Counted from the first letter of the stretch, positions 36,600-49,122 are shown. The stretch is DNA of 64,000 nucleotides from Lichtheimia corymbifera B2541 (GCA_000697475.1 JNEU01001076.1:1-64000), one strand, 5' to 3'. Program-made: numbers and translations. The notes: a model not told the origin generated them from the letters alone.

Positions 36600-37884
36600 A
36601 TGCAGCATACACATACATATATTGACATGAGCGGTGCAATGCATTACACAGATCAGACAAACAAAAAGCCCAAAAAAAACGACATCATGGATATTCTTGA
36701 ATTGATCAACGTTGACACGCAACAAAACGCCAACAAGCAACATCGATGCAATGAATGCAACAAGGCTTTTGGTAAATACAATCATCTTGTTTTTGGCCAC
36801 AGCATGTGTTACTCACCTAGCTTATGATATAGGCCGTCGTTCGGATCTTGCCCGACATCAGCGTATTCATACTAATGAACGGTAAGTATTAATGTGACCC
36901 TTTTGATTCGCCCAAGGAGAAAAAAAATCTCATCCGCTTTCCTTTTACAGACCATATGCGTGTGACGAACCTGGATGCGGCAAGCGTTTCATTCAGGTAT
37001 GTAATCAATCATCTCAAGGAGAGCTGTTGAGTAAAAGCGAGGGCAAAAATGGTCAAAAAAGTGTAAAAGAGAGGAGCATGATGAGAGGAGACCATCAAAA
37101 GTGCATAAGATAAACACATGCGTGAAAAAGGAAGGCGGTCCCCTTTATCGTGTACTGTAATACTGATAGCAATGTTACGTGTATTTAGCGCTCTGCTCTC
37201 AAAGTGCATATTCGCACCCATTCTGGTGAACGGCCCCATGTTTGTGAACATCCTGAATGTGGCAAGAGTTTCAGTGACAGCAGCTCACTTGCTCGTCATC
37301 GTCGAATTCATACAGGCCGACGTCCTTATCAATGCCGATATGATGGCTGCTACAAGAGCTTTGCACGCAAAACAGTATTGACTAAGCATCAAAAACTTGC
37401 TCATGGCCCAATTGTTAAACGAGCCTCGCTGCAATGGAAACCATACGAGTTGCCTACCGAGAAACAACAACGTCGTGCATCATCATCGTCAACTTGTTCT
37501 TCAACATCTTCCATTGTAACCACACCTACGTCATCCCCATCCACTAGCATGTTGGGTGCTACCTCACCTCCAGCGACATGGGGAAATAAGGTGCCTGATA
37601 TGACACCCCCGTCGCCAGTTCCTTCCTTGGCATCCCCTCGAGATACCATCATCATGTCCCCTACTTCGCCAGAGCAGCAGCATTATCCCTTCAACAACAA
37701 CCAATTGCCACCCGTCTCATATTGGCGCCGTGAATCATGCTTCTCGCTTCCACCACTCACCAATACCTTACCACCTCTCAACAAACCTTCAGCTGCTCAT
37801 CATGATGCATTGCCCACTATCATGCTGTCATACCCTGCTCCACCAGCATCAGGTCCTCGACGTGATGCTTCGTTTTGCTTTTAA
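36600..37884 (+). CDS. C2H2 zinc-finger transcription factor (four fingers)
   Basis: Four exons: 36600-36771, 36833-36881, 36951-36996, 37189-37884; about 320 residues. Four consecutive C2H2 fingers lie at residues ~50-165: [33 protein letters not shown] with [24 protein letters not shown] with LARHRRIH, and [13 protein letters not shown] with [10 protein letters not shown]. Linkers are TNERPY, SGERPH and TGRRPY, close to the TGEKP consensus, so sequence-specific DNA binding is likely. Fingers 1 and 2 are each split by an intron. The C-terminal half is Ser/Pro/Thr-rich with several TSP/SPV-type sites. The ATG at 36600 is the first in frame after a TTG-led open stretch; a later ATG (MSGAMHY) is possible. 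The target genes are unknown. Confidence 0.85.
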
Positions 37885-39100
37885 GATGTGAGCTTTCACA
37901 TCCAACGAATACCCCCATCATCCTTTCATTTTATTCGTTTTTTGACTTTTTTTTTTTTGCATACACACACACGCCATACCTTTTCCCCAACTTTTTTTTT
38001 ATATCTTGACGCGCCACCGCCAAACCTCTTATGCCCTCTCTTATGTTTCCCAATCTGCAGATTTTATGTTTTCCACTCCCGTCTATTATCACATCCTCGC
38101 GATTTTTTTTATGCATACCCGTCTTATGAATCCTCTTTTTCTTTTCCCATGCACGTCATTATATTTAGTACAGCGCATTCTAACCCAATTTGTCCCGTCC
38201 TTCTTCTTATTCACTCCTTCCCTTTTGTCTGTCAATCAATGAGATCTCTTTTTCAAACACCCTCGCTTATTTTGATTCGTTCTAGTAATCACGTAGTAAT
38301 ATTCCTTTTTTCTGATGAATAAACATACACACTACCCAAAGTGAAGAAGGCTTCTTGATTACATGTATACGCATATTGATGATAGCAGCAGCAGGTATAA
38401 ATTGGATGCATAAATGATGGTGATGCGGTGGTGATGGTGTGCAGGTTCCTTCGAGGATAGTGAACGAGGAGAAAGAGGAGGTGGTGGAGATGGATGCTGC
38501 ATATGCGTGAATAATCAATATGCCTGGATTTCCTTGCATAAGGATACATCAACAATAGGATGTTGTACCAAGCAACCAAATTGGATGCAAGCATGTGTGT
38601 GTGTCACCTAGCTTCTTTTCCTTGTGCACCATGACACACATACATGGTAGTTCTGATTCAGGCCATGCATGAATTAAAATCAAAACCAGATATCCTGAGA
38701 CGTTTTAGGCGTGATGCACCATCATTGCTTTCATTGTAATAAGGAGCAGCAACATTTATACTCGATTTGTCTACATGCAATTGCTATGGTAAAAGTAATG
38801 AATGATAATGGTTATGGTGGTTGGTAATGGATACATCATCATCAAGGGGGTTGTAGTAGATGTGTGTGCTCTGGTGTTTGGCATGTGTCCTTCTATCGTC
38901 GATTGATCACTGCTCTTTAAGGTTCAAAAGTAGCCCCCATCCCTCTTTGTTATTCTCACTCCTTGCATTCCACATACACTCTTTCTATCACACATTCACA
39001 CATAGGCTTCTCCCTTATTATATACGTCTCTCTTTCCCTCTTTATTCACTTGACATCCATCTTTTTATCTTCTCTATCAGAATATGGTCGGCTGTAAATC
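37885..39100. other. Intergenic region, no gene seen
   Basis: The first ~450 bases are very T/C-rich (long T runs at 37950-38000 and 38110) and probably the 3' untranslated region of the zinc-finger gene. An antisense frame of 101 codons at 38289-38594 is low complexity (His, Ile, Thr). Further right, CT-rich sequence (38940-39080) fits the leader of the next gene. Confidence 0.45.
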
Positions 39101-40639
39101 ATGGTCCAAATGCAAGAACAGAATATGAGTCGTCGTCGTCGCTCGACTATTCGTCATTCATCCAAACAGCCCTTGTCAGCTTTGGCATCGCAGCTGCATT
39201 CCGAGTCTGATCGCACGCATTACACCAAGGTCATCACCATGGCTGAAAACCTCCAACGCCGTATTCAAGTCCTGCAACAACATGACAGTAATACATGTTC
39301 TTCAACATCGAAAGCCCCTATACCACCGAGAAAAGAGCTTCGTAAGTGTATAATGAAAAGGAAGCAGCGCGAGATTGACAGGTGACATACCAACCATTTT
39401 CAATTTCCCCTTTTTGAACGACAGCAGCAGCAGATGATGGCCCTCAAGAATTGGAACGTTATTATCAGCTTTTGGAACGATCAAAGTCATTACAAAAAAC
39501 CATCGCTCGTCTTTCTAGCGAGTTTGACGATCAGCTTGTGAATAAGCCAGTACCACCACCACCTGGTTCATTATCATCATCACATCGACATCATCAACAG
39601 CATCATACCACCACGACTACTACTACTACTGGTGCTCCTCTTCATCATCATCATCATACTCCTCCTCCACCGCTTCATCCACCTCCTTCTTTTCCATTAC
39701 CCCCAACTCCATCAACATCCCCATTACCTGTCGATGATAATAACAGCCACAACCACCACTATCATCCTATTGATACGACAGTTAAAGAACTTCCAAGCAT
39801 ACCTACTCGAAACAGTGAATCGCCTCCTCCAACTCCTCAAAAGTATCCACAACATCTCTTGACGTCTACTGCAGCAGTACAACAAGAACAACGAGGACAA
39901 CCTATCACACCTCCCGATTCTCCACACAAGGAAGTGCAGTTTACTCATAATAGTCAACGACAAGACAATCACCACCTTGATGCACCACTTCCTCCTCCAC
40001 CTCCACCTGTCATTCGGATAAAACATGTTCAAAAGGTAACATGATGATCTTCTACCCAATACTACTTTTTCTTATACATATCCCCTCTCCAACCATGCCA
40101 TCTACTGCCACTACCTATCTTAAACTCTTTTTTATACCTCCCAACAATGATACCCATAATATTAAATGAACCAACCTTTATCCAATGGATCTTGTTTTTA
40201 GAGAATCAATGGCTTTCGAGGTTTCCTGACAAGGACATATCAACTCAGCGGCAGTATTGTCATGTCACGTGCATTGACCACACCGTTGCGTCTTTTTACT
40301 GCTACCGAATTGATCACGGGCGAGCCCAAGGCCATTCTTCGAGTAGTGCTTACCGCTCCATTACACGATGTCACCCTTTCTGAAAGTGATCATGATCCAT
40401 ATGGGTTTTCATTTTACTGGCCTGGAAGTCCCAAACAACCTCTCATCAAACCAAATCGAGCCTTTGATATGGAGCAATTTGGCAATGTATCCGATCATCT
40501 TGTCCAGGAAGCACTCGATCGATGGCTCATGCGTCAAGGCATTTTCCCACCTCTTCATCAGGCTACTCATATCCTCCGAGAAAATATCAAAATCTATATC
40601 GTTTACAATCGATCCCTTTTCCATCATTTGCCGCTGTAA
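39101..40639 (+). CDS. Proline/histidine-rich protein with a conserved-looking C-terminal domain, unknown
   Basis: Three exons: 39101-39341, 39425-40035, 40202-40639; about 429 residues. The N-terminus has an arginine run (SRRRRSTIRH) and two short amphipathic helices (YTKVITMAENLQRRIQVLQQ, ELERYYQLLERSKSLQKTIA), which may form a coiled coil. Residues ~120-285 are low complexity, rich in Pro, His, Thr and Ser, with several PPPP and PxxP sites that could bind SH3, WW or profilin-type partners. The third exon codes for ~145 residues of ordinary composition (LTTPLRLFTATELITGEPKA, DPYGFSFYWPGS, LVQEALDRWLMRQGIFPP) that look folded. I do not recognise the domain. Exon joins keep one frame, with good donor and acceptor signals. 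Confidence 0.65.
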
Positions 40640-40969
40640 ATAGTTTCATGGCAACATCATCAACAAACGCTCCCACACACCATGTTGCTGCTGGTTTTGC
40701 AACAAGAAAAATACCACATACATATATATATACGCACCACTCTTTCTCTCTACTATTTTCGCATCCGTCCATTCATTCATCTATTCATTCATTTCCTTCC
40801 TTTATAAAAAAAGTATATGCCGTACTATCTTTCTCTATCATCATGCTACTTTGTAAATGTTGCCAAGGGAATTACTGTCCTTTGCAATGAACCTGAGACG
40901 TCGAGCATGTCTATCATGAAAAAGGCATGAGTTGCTATGCACAGAAAATGGATTGAAATCCTGGTTACT

Positions 40970-41995
40970 TTACCCATCAGCGAGATCATAGACCCAAGCG
41001 TGTACCGTCAGATTCTGGTTATTCTTCCATGCATTCTGTACAATGGTGGAGTGACATATAGTTTCAGCCGAGTGGATTGCATTGCATTCAACCAAACGTC
41101 GGAATCGGGCTTTTTCATCTTGGATGGTTTCCAATTCTTTTGCATGTACTATAAAAGAGGGGATGTCATTTTTCAATATGCTCATCATAGCACACACCAC
41201 AGGGAGGGGAACTTCTTTACTTACGTCGATAAACATCCTTGATATTACGTAACCAATTGTCAATCAGCCCGTATTGGCCATTTCCAGATGCTGCTGCCAC
41301 ACCACCACAATTGTAATGGCCTACAAGAAATTTCCCACGGGTCACCATCATCAGCTTACGAGCAGCAGCAAGCAGGTAGATCCAGATACATACCACACAC
41401 AATAATATGCTGAACCTTGAGCACCTCAACAGCGTACTGGATGACGGATAAACAATTGATATCACTATTGGTGACCACATTGGCAATGTTGCGGTGTACA
41501 AAGAGTTCGCCTGGTCCTAGCTGCAAGATCTGCTCGGCAGGGACGCGTGAATCCGAACATCCTAATACCATGCGTTAAAGACTATCGACTATCGTCGTCG
41601 TTGACACTAGCAACAAAGAAAAAAGTCCATACCAATCCACAGGATCTTGGGTTCTTGCTTCAGGTTGATTTGCTCAAAGAAGTCAGGTTCCTGCTTCTTG
41701 ACAGCTTTGGCCCACTCGCGATTATGCTTCAATAGACCATCGAGGTGGCGATCGGAAGGGTCAAACTTGTTGGTGGTTGCCTTGATGGGCGAAAGAGCTC
41801 GATTATCTAGACAATATGCATTAGAGTCAATGGCATTGAATAAAGCGTGTCGCATTTCCACTTACCAGTACCAAACATGAAGAACGGTCTACATTGTTGC
41901 TGTCTTGGAAGAAGGGCGTTTATAAACAAACGAGAGTTACGGGTGCGGGACAAGGTGGAAACACCTGCTCCTTTCTTGAATAATAGTTGTAGCAT
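40970..41995 (-). CDS. Beta-class carbonic anhydrase, probably mitochondrial
   Basis: Five exons on the minus strand: 41866-41995, 41633-41806, 41394-41561, 41225-41320, 40970-41148; about 248 residues. It interconverts CO2 and bicarbonate. The zinc site is complete: Cys and the Asp-Arg dyad in [11 protein letters not shown], and His and Cys in HYNCGGV. Other family blocks are [38 protein letters not shown] and [10 protein letters not shown]. The first ~40 residues ([19 protein letters not shown]) are basic and acid-free, like a mitochondrial presequence. The frame stops at TAA right after VYDLADG, slightly earlier than many homologues; a GTAAAG donor overlaps this stop, so a further short C-terminal exon is possible. 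Such enzymes supply bicarbonate to carboxylases and support growth at ambient CO2. Confidence 0.93.
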
Positions 41996-43253
41996 GGTGA
42001 AGATTGGAAAACAGCCTTCTGTACTACTATGACCAGCAACCTTTTGATGCCTTCGGCAATGAACCCATTTCCATTCTCCCTTTTTGGATTAATGAGCGTC
42101 CGAAGAGTACTTATAATACAACAACACGGACCGATCTTACATGAACAACCGATGACAATGACGACCCTATCAGCTCCATGATATCATTGCCACATACATA
42201 CATCAAGTTCATTCATTCATTCATTGTCCTGACATTGTCGGATGACCCTCTCAGCTGTCTTTTGTGGAATCACGATATTCATATCATTCACCCCCTGAAG
42301 GAGAGAAACGGGTTCTTTGAAAACTAAAGCGTCTGCTTATTTCAGCCGGCTCGTGGCACAATTATCTACCATAGGTCTTCTTTATTTATCGAGTTCGAGA
42401 CCCACGTTTGACATAATGATGCACGTTAATAGATAAAACATTTGTCCGAAGACATTATATTATGCGTGTATATAACCTACATCTCATCTCAGCGGTCATC
42501 GTAGTAGTAGCAATCATCATCAATCAGCTGCCACCATCATCATCACCATACAGAGTATTAGAAATGCAATGATGCACACCACTCATTGATAAGAAAATAA
42601 GCATGCCACGTTGAACACATAGCGTCTCGCCACATTAAATGATATGCTTTATTTTACCTTTCTTGGGTTAATCTTTTAAGCTTTCGGGCGGGGCATAGAT
42701 GACGATCTCCTCCAAACAAGGCGAGTATTCATGCGGCAAACATTGGTATCACACCTGCTTGTGCAACGATCGGGCCCCCTTTTCGGTCATCCCACTTCAA
42801 TGATAACAACTTGTCTAATCAGGAGATAAGGAATCCATTTCGGGCGCAATAGAACAGACTGATGATTATATTTTGAATTGCTTCATGTTGGATGTCATCA
42901 AGGCTCGCTAGCAGTAAGGGGAGGAGTTGCAACTCATTTATGGACAATCCATGGCCATTTTTGAAGGAGGAAAAGAAAGATGCTATCTTTTATTGCTTCA
43001 ACCGGGACACCACTGCTGACTATATATGTATTGTTGCCGGTTTATCATACAATATGCACTTTAGCACTTTCGCCAAATACAAAAGGCTACTACCATCAGA
43101 AACAAAAAGCATCTCTAGCGTTATCAAAGCAATAAACGCAACAACAAGCCAAATCAAAACGTGTGCTGCTGGTGTATAAATGTATATATAAAAGGAGAAA
43201 ACAATTATAAAGGAACCTGGAAGAGCTCTTGAATGACAATCAATGTCTTTCTT
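41996..43253. other. Intergenic region, no gene seen
   Basis: It separates the 5' end of the carbonic anhydrase gene from the 3' end of the bZIP gene. Open frames are short and have no pattern. A GTTCGA-containing stretch near 42390 was checked as a tRNA and rejected because no paired T stem or acceptor stem forms. AT-rich sequence around 43180-43215 probably belongs to the bZIP 3' end. Confidence 0.45.
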
Positions 43254-44434
43254 TTACCACGGCCGTAACATGGTGGCTGGATTTGATTGTTGTGCTACAG
43301 ATGCCATTATTATTATCATCCCCCTTATTGAACAAAGAGGCAAAAAGATTTACTTACAAGCTGATAGCACCATTGGATCGGACATGAGAACAGCTTTATT
43401 TTGTGGAGGCACCTGTACATTCCCTCCTGCTGTTGTTGCTGCACCACCTGCACCAGGCGTGGTGACGTTTAATCCATCAGGTGAAGGTATGCCTCCATTC
43501 TCTTGATGATGGAGTAACCCACTAAATGAAGAATAGTATTCGGTATCAGCATAGGGCTGATGTTGTTGTTGCTGCGGTGGAGCTGCTGCTGCTGCTGGTT
43601 GTTGTTGTTGTGAAGAGGAAACAGGTGACGGTGGCATCATATTAACCATGGCAGCTGCAGCCGCTGCTGCTGTATCCGTATTAGGATGATGGTGATGATG
43701 AGAAGCTGCTCGTTGTTGTTGTTGCTGTTGTTGCTTAGTGACTGGACATTCTCGGTGTGCATATAGCATTTGTCGCAAACTAATAACTTCATCTCGTAGC
43801 ATACACACATGCATTTGAAGTTGCTCATTGTCTGCAGCCAAGTAATCAGCCTTAGCTTGTAATTCATTCAGCCATTGCTTTTTACGCTGTCGGCATTTAA
43901 GAGCGGCTACCATTTAAAATTATTAGCTCTAAAGGTCATCCATCATGTTGCCGATTATATATATATACCTTGACGATTCCGTTCAAGAAAGTTTTTCCTC
44001 TTTTCTTCGTCATCCATATACTTGTGTGATCTCTTTTTCCGCTTCGCTGCTGCTGCTGCTGCAGATGACGAAGAAGATGTCATGGATGATGACGTACTGT
44101 TATTGTTGTTTGGGATCGTTGTCGACGACTTGTTGGGTGATGGTGGAATCGTTGTTGTTTGTTGATGAGGGGATAAGACACCACCTGTACTTGATGATGG
44201 CTGTTGTGGTGGGGGTGGAGTAGTCGATGGGTCTGTGGAACGATTGTCGGTACCAATGACTTGTTGTACAGCAGCAGCTTCTGCTGCGTTGGGAGTCATT
44301 CTGTGAAAGTAATCAAAGGGAGAAGGTGAAGTGGGCGTGGATGATGACAGCGTACACATGTCATGATACGGTTCATCCTGCTGCCTTGCTGCTGCTATTG
44401 TCGATGTCGATGTTGTCGTTGCTGCCCACAACAT
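43254..44434 (-). CDS. bZIP transcription factor, Atf1/CREB type
   Basis: Three exons on the minus strand: 43969-44434, 43358-43906, 43254-43294; about 351 residues. The bZIP domain spans the first intron: DDEEKRKNFLERNRQ, then AALKCRQRKKQWLNELQAK, which fits the Atf/CREB basic region, followed by a leucine zipper (YLAADNEQLQMHVCMLRDEV, SLRQML). The N-terminal third is Ser/Thr/Pro-rich with a basic KRKKRS block. The C-terminal part is Gln, His, Ala and Pro-rich and ends after PMVLSA. The third exon uses a strong GTAAGT donor at 43357 and adds about 13 residues; without it the frame stops at 43350. In fungi Atf1-type factors act below stress MAP kinases. An upstream 5' exon is possible. Confidence 0.85.
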
Positions 44435-45672
44435 GTGGTAATGATGGTGTGTGTATCGTTATGTTGCAGTTGGGAAAAAGCACGACAGCATCATCGAGAC
44501 ATTTTAAAAGGTCATCAACGAAACAGGATTTCGGATATGCAGCGGCAATAGCATTAAAGAAACAAGGAAACATTCCTGCGGTGGTTCATTTGTGATAGTA
44601 AAGAGTGTGCCCATTCGCTTTGCATCGTGCGTGTATCTATGTGCAAGGTGTGTGTGCATGTGTGTGTGTGTGTGCGAATCTCATGCTTTGAGTAAAGGAC
44701 GAATTTGTGCTGCCCACTTGAACAAATATATGATGGGAGGTATAATGGTGAAAGTGCACTCTGGATGTATTGGGGCAGCTAATGTTCCTTGGTGCTGTAC
44801 TTGAATGATTTAAGTGTATCCGAGAAAATGGATCCATGAGCATAAACGAAGAGACCCCTTCATTTGTCCTTACTCGTCACAAGCTGATCCCTTTGAGCAT
44901 AAATGACAAGGTTATGCTTTTACATTTTCTTGTTGGTGGTAAAGTATTATCTTCTGTATCCTACAATGATGCCACCGGAAAAGGGAATTGGTCGAAAAGC
45001 AAACAAGATGGCATAAACCGGATGGCACAAATCAGAAAGAATACGTACGTAAATACAACGGAAAGGAGAATTCGTTGCTCGTGAATGATCGGGAAGCTAG
45101 AGAAGATAACAAGTTTCCTGGCAGCGGTTAAAGCCTACTACAATGGCAAATTTGACTGGATTTTCTATTGTAAATGGCAAGTGGTAGGAGTACATCGGCT
45201 TATTGTTGCAATCGTCTAAAAGCCGATTGGATCCCTCTCTTCGTTTTCGGGCTTTAACTTGTTGTGCGTCGATCCAAACGGCTATATACCCTCTCGATGT
45301 AATCGGGAGATGCTAAAAGCGTTTCATCTATTCCCTGCTGCTGTAATGATAATGTGATAATCTTGGGGTTGTGATCTCGGATGTTCGTGAATATGGTCAC
45401 TTGCCCCCCGCTTGTGCATCGCATGTGTTCTTTGATACTGTATAATGATACAACCGTGCACGAAAAAAGATGGCTGATATTGCATTGTATTATAATATAA
45501 GGAAGGGGATACAAAAGCCAAGGAGAAGGTGGAGATGATAGTGTTGGATAATAATACAAATAATAAGACTGAAAGAGATTGTTGGATCAACATCTATATA
45601 ATAATTCTATGATCGATCCTTGTCCTCTACTAATAAGCACTGTCTCTCTATTGTTTGGCGGGAAAGTTGGCA
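44435..45672. other. Intergenic region with one weak candidate ORF
   Basis: The left part lies upstream of the bZIP gene and contains a GT microsatellite (44649-44676). On the minus strand, 45254-45559 encodes about 100 residues; the part after an internal Met (GGQVTIFTNIRDHNPKIITL, PDYIERVYSRLD) has plausible protein composition, but the N-terminal part is Tyr/Pro/Leu-rich noise. It could be the last exon of a small gene or a 3' untranslated region of the hydrolase gene. I cannot support a function. Confidence 0.3.
44649..44676. repeat. GT microsatellite
   Basis: An interrupted (GT)n run in the intergenic region upstream of the bZIP gene. Similar CA/GT runs occur at 32609-32626 and 47021-47037. 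Confidence 0.8.
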
Positions 45673-46654
45673 TCAATGCTGGTTGTTGAGAAATTGTGTC
45701 ACCAGGTTGAGGAATGCTTCTGGTTTATCGGCATGCACTGGCAATAACAACAACGATCCATGTCAGCTATCATCCAAATCCTGGTTGATTGTGCACTTAC
45801 CCCAATGACCAGCATCATCGATCGTCTCTAGGGTCGAATTTGGAAACATGGAGCGTATGGTATCCTTGTTATCGACAAAATGTTGGTGATAAGGGCTGTT
45901 GCCACCAGTGATGAATAGGGTCGATCCTTTGTAAGAGCCTTTCGCATTGAAGCTGGCAATGTCAGACAATGAACTGGTGAGCAAATCATAGGGAACACGA
46001 AATCGTAACTGGTTGTCGCTATCACGTCGCAAGTTGGTGAGGAGAAACTGACGAATGCCTTCATTGGGCTCAAACTCGGCAAGGATCTTGTTCGCTTCAG
46101 CCAATCGACTTGGACTTGCCTGCTCCACATATCGCATTCCTTCAGCATACTTTGCAAAGCTATGAGCAAGGGGCAATTGCACTGGAGGCATATCAACCAC
46201 CACAAGCTGTGATACCATGGATGGATACTTGAGTGCCGTTGTCATTACTGCTTTGCCACCCCTGACGTTGATAATATATATAAGGCAACTTTGTCAATTA
46301 TCATACACAACAACTTACATAGAGTGTCCTAGAAGCACAGGCCGTTCAAGTCCATGATCACCACAAAAGGTACGTATGTCCTCGGCCATGGCATCGAATG
46401 TGTGGGTGGCATTATGAGGGCTGTCACCATGGTTACGTAGATCCTTTGGACTGAGTGAGCATCGTGCAACGATTCGATATAGGAGCTGATGGCCTTACTA
46501 TTGCGTAAATGTCGCGAGAGAGTCGTGTGTTGAATGCACGTGCAAGCGATCGCCAGTTTTGCTTCGACCCAAAGAGCCCATGACAAATGACAAGAGGTGC
46601 TGATGAAGTAGCAGCTTTAGTGCTCCATTTTTCCCATGCAAGCTTCAATGCCAT
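45673..46654 (-). CDS. Alpha/beta hydrolase, ABHD11-like
   Basis: Four exons on the minus strand: 46499-46654, 46319-46443, 45801-46261, 45673-45737; about 268 residues. Alpha/beta-hydrolase signatures are the oxyanion-side HGLFGSKQNW, DLRNHGDSPHN after strand 5, and the nucleophile elbow GHSMGGKA (Ser), which is split by an intron. The catalytic acid probably lies in the DIASFNAKGSYKGSTLFITG region and the catalytic His is in DDAGHWVHADKPE. This set and the length fit the ABHD11/Imo32 group, which in animals and yeast is mitochondrial. The chosen start (MALKLAWEKW) has no presequence; the frame is open a little upstream, so an N-terminal extension or a small first exon is possible. The substrate is unknown. 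Confidence 0.85.
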
Positions 46655-47053
46655 GTGATACACAAACGAAATAAAAGCAACCAATCCGACCGAACATTTT
46701 CATATTTGGACCTTCTTTTATTACGATGGTAGCAGATGAGTTGGATGATGGTATGTAAGGAGGACATATATATATATAGACATTGGATGATAGCATAATA
46801 AAGTACACACAAAATGATGCTGATGGATGACGATGATGCCGGATAATTTGATGATGGGAAATGACAAGAAACAAGAACGAGACGATGAGGAGGATCAAAA
46901 AGAGTGAACGTATACTACTACTCTGTGTCACAGATGGAGAGAAGCAAAAGGGATATATGGTACATGTGACAACAATAGGAGACAAGGTGACATGGAAAAA
47001 CGGGACAAGCGTATCAAAGGTGTGTGTGTGTGCGTGCGTATGTGTTGTATGTT
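46655..47053. other. Short intergenic region
   Basis: This lies between the hydrolase start and the 3' end of the AT-hook gene, both on the minus strand. It includes an (AT)n run at 46768-46780 and GT repeats at 47021-47037. A 170-codon minus frame (46617-47129) covers it but is rich in Phe, Leu, His and Thr with no pattern, and is rejected as a gene. Confidence 0.45.
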
Positions 47054-48157
47054 TCAGTCTGAGCGCTTGATCTTTTTGGAAGAGCGGGATGGCGATCTCG
47101 TGCACGGAAGATCTCTCCACACAAAGCATGAGTTCCCTTCAATGTGTGTTTTAGGTTTACGTCCTCGTTTCTTTCTTGGCATCTGCAATACAGTTTCCAT
47201 TGTTGAACTAGTAAATGCAGCCATGGATCCTTGCATATCATTATTCTCGCCTGCTGATGGCAACGTGCCATTTGTAGATGATGGGGTTGTAGTAGTTGAA
47301 GAAGATACATTGCTTCCCTCAGCCTTTGATGCACATGTGCCTATGACAGGTGTGGCCGTTTGCTTGACATCCCATACTGTTGGTGTCAAAAAAGTCCAAC
47401 CACCTTCTTGTTGTGGCTCTCGATTACTTGGTGGTCTTCCTCGCCGGCGTTTAAGGATAGGTTGTCCAGTCGGGGATATGATGATTTGGGTAGATGGTGG
47501 CGCGGGAGTGCTTGATTGTTGTTGCTGTTGTTGACGCATAGATCTGCTTGGCTGTTTTTTCTCTTGGCAAGGTGACATGGCAGGTGATGGTAAAGATAAC
47601 ATATTGCTATTACTGCTGTTGCTAGTAATACTATTATTCCGAGATGATGTTGTGTTCATAACAGGTGAAGCTGGTGGAGGAGAAACATGTAATGTGGTGG
47701 TGGTGGTATTATGGGTATGATCTCGAGAACTCCATGGGGCAATCTGGGTTGGTGGATGAAGCGTATTGGTCGACGAAAATTTACGCACTGGAGGATCGTA
47801 GCCTTGTAATGGTGGTAAATCATCAACCACTGAAACCGAAGCTGCTGGCATAGAACGTGGTGACAGCGAGGCATTTGCTGTGAGCGGCGATTTGCACGAG
47901 TCTACCGGTGACAATAGCGGTGAACTGCCATTCACCGACAAAGGATGTAACAAATCATTATTACTACTTTGCGGTGAGTGGATGCTGCTAATAAGTGATG
48001 GTGGTGATGATGGTGGATGAGATGAAACAGGCGAAGCAGGTGATAGATTGAAAGCTGGTGTTGTCTGCAAGCGTGGTGGCAAAGGCGGTGAAGATGATGG
48101 ATGGCCGTTGAGCAAATGTGAAATGGATGGTAATGTCGTGGTCTGTGCGAAAGACAT
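47054..48157 (-). CDS. AT-hook DNA-binding protein
   Basis: Single exon, 367 residues. Most of the protein is disordered, rich in Ser, Pro, Thr and Asn, with many SP sites. Two AT-hook cores are clear: KRRRGRPPS (about residue 240) and KKRGRKPKT (about residue 335), each with a GRP/GRK centre flanked by basic residues, which bind the minor groove of AT-rich DNA. The C-terminus (SRSSKKIKRSD) looks like a nuclear signal. Poly-Gln (after RSMR) and poly-Thr runs are present. The short TGQPILKRRRGRPP neighbourhood suggests a chromatin or transcription regulator, but no enzyme domain is seen and the partner proteins are unknown. Confidence 0.75.
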   Translation of the reverse strand: MSFAQTTTLPSISHLLNGHPSSSPPLPPRLQTTPAFNLSPASPVSSHPPSSPPSLISSIHSPQSSNNDLLHPLSVNGSSPLLSPVDSCKSPLTANASLSPRSMPAASVSVVDDLPPLQGYDPPVRKFSSTNTLHPPTQIAPWSSRDHTHNTTTTTLHVSPPPASPVMNTTSSRNNSITSNSSNSNMLSLPSPAMSPCQEKKQPSRSMRQQQQQQSSTPAPPSTQIIISPTGQPILKRRRGRPPSNREPQQEGGWTFLTPTVWDVKQTATPVIGTCASKAEGSNVSSSTTTTPSSTNGTLPSAGENNDMQGSMAAFTSSTMETVLQMPRKKRGRKPKTHIEGNSCFVWRDLPCTRSPSRSSKKIKRSD

Positions 48158-49122
48158 TCAAACGTAGTTAAAGAAGAAAGAAAAAGAAAAAGGGGTGTTG
48201 TTAGAAATAAAGCAAGCAGTAGGCGTATAAATGAGAAAAGAGAGTTAAAGTAGAAAGAAAGGGGTGCGAGGGGGGTGAATGCAACGAGCGAGGCTGTGGA
48301 TTTATACCAAATTTGACGAAAAATGCGTTTTCCAGGAAATGGCGGAACGAAAGAATATCAGGAAAGGTGGTACCTACCAATCGAATTAAAATGCCGTTTC
48401 TGATGTTTCTCGTACTTCTTGAATCCGATTTTGGACAATCGACGATCCCAGCATGAGAACCACGTGTGTCACCAATAGTTTCATTTTTGTCAATTTGTCT
48501 TGCATTCATGGTAGTGTTTGCCTTGCGCAGTGCAATTCCATTCTAGGTCCGCATTTCCTTGTTCTTTTTTAGGTCTCTTGGGGTGCTTTTGGGTCCAGAA
48601 GTAATGGAATTCATCTACGTGTGATTTTGTGATGCTACCACCATCACCACTACGCCACATTCCACATTGTCATCAAAGCCATCAATCGATTCTCAACTCC
48701 ACTTAGTCATCCATTTGCTCACACACATGCACACGAGATCCTTGTGTGTATCATTGCTGCTCATATGACTAGAACTGGATTGTCATCATAGATGAAGCAT
48801 AAGCATAAAAATATCCAACGCATCGGTACAGGCTTCTGGAATATCAAACATCACTGCCATTTTTAGGTTTTACTCTAACCAACCCCCCATCATTCTATCG
48901 AGAGGACAAATAACATTTTGTCTTACTTCAATCCATACATGAAGCAAGCCGATGACGAATACGTATATGTGCACACACCCCTACTTTATCTATTACTCTT
49001 CCTTCCTTGCATCAATGATGTTCATTATTAGGATCGATCCTTGGATTCAATACAGCATATGAGAAAGGTATTTAAGAATGAACAACGAAGCAATATTTTA
49101 TTTCAAAGTATAATTAAATATG
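48158..49122. other. Intergenic region, no gene seen
   Basis: It lies between the start of the AT-hook gene and the stop of carRP. The purine-rich run at 48170-48270 suits a 5' leader of the AT-hook gene read on the minus strand. A minus frame of 102 codons (48201-48509) lacks any pattern. AT-rich sequence at 49090-49125 probably carries carRP 3' signals. Confidence 0.45.

Noticed and set aside
42330..42420. Possible tRNA with a GTTCGA box
   Set aside because: No paired T stem, D arm or acceptor stem; the match is limited to the loop bases.
46617..47129. 170-codon minus-strand frame
   Set aside because: Overlaps the start of the hydrolase gene and reads through simple repeats; composition is noise-like.
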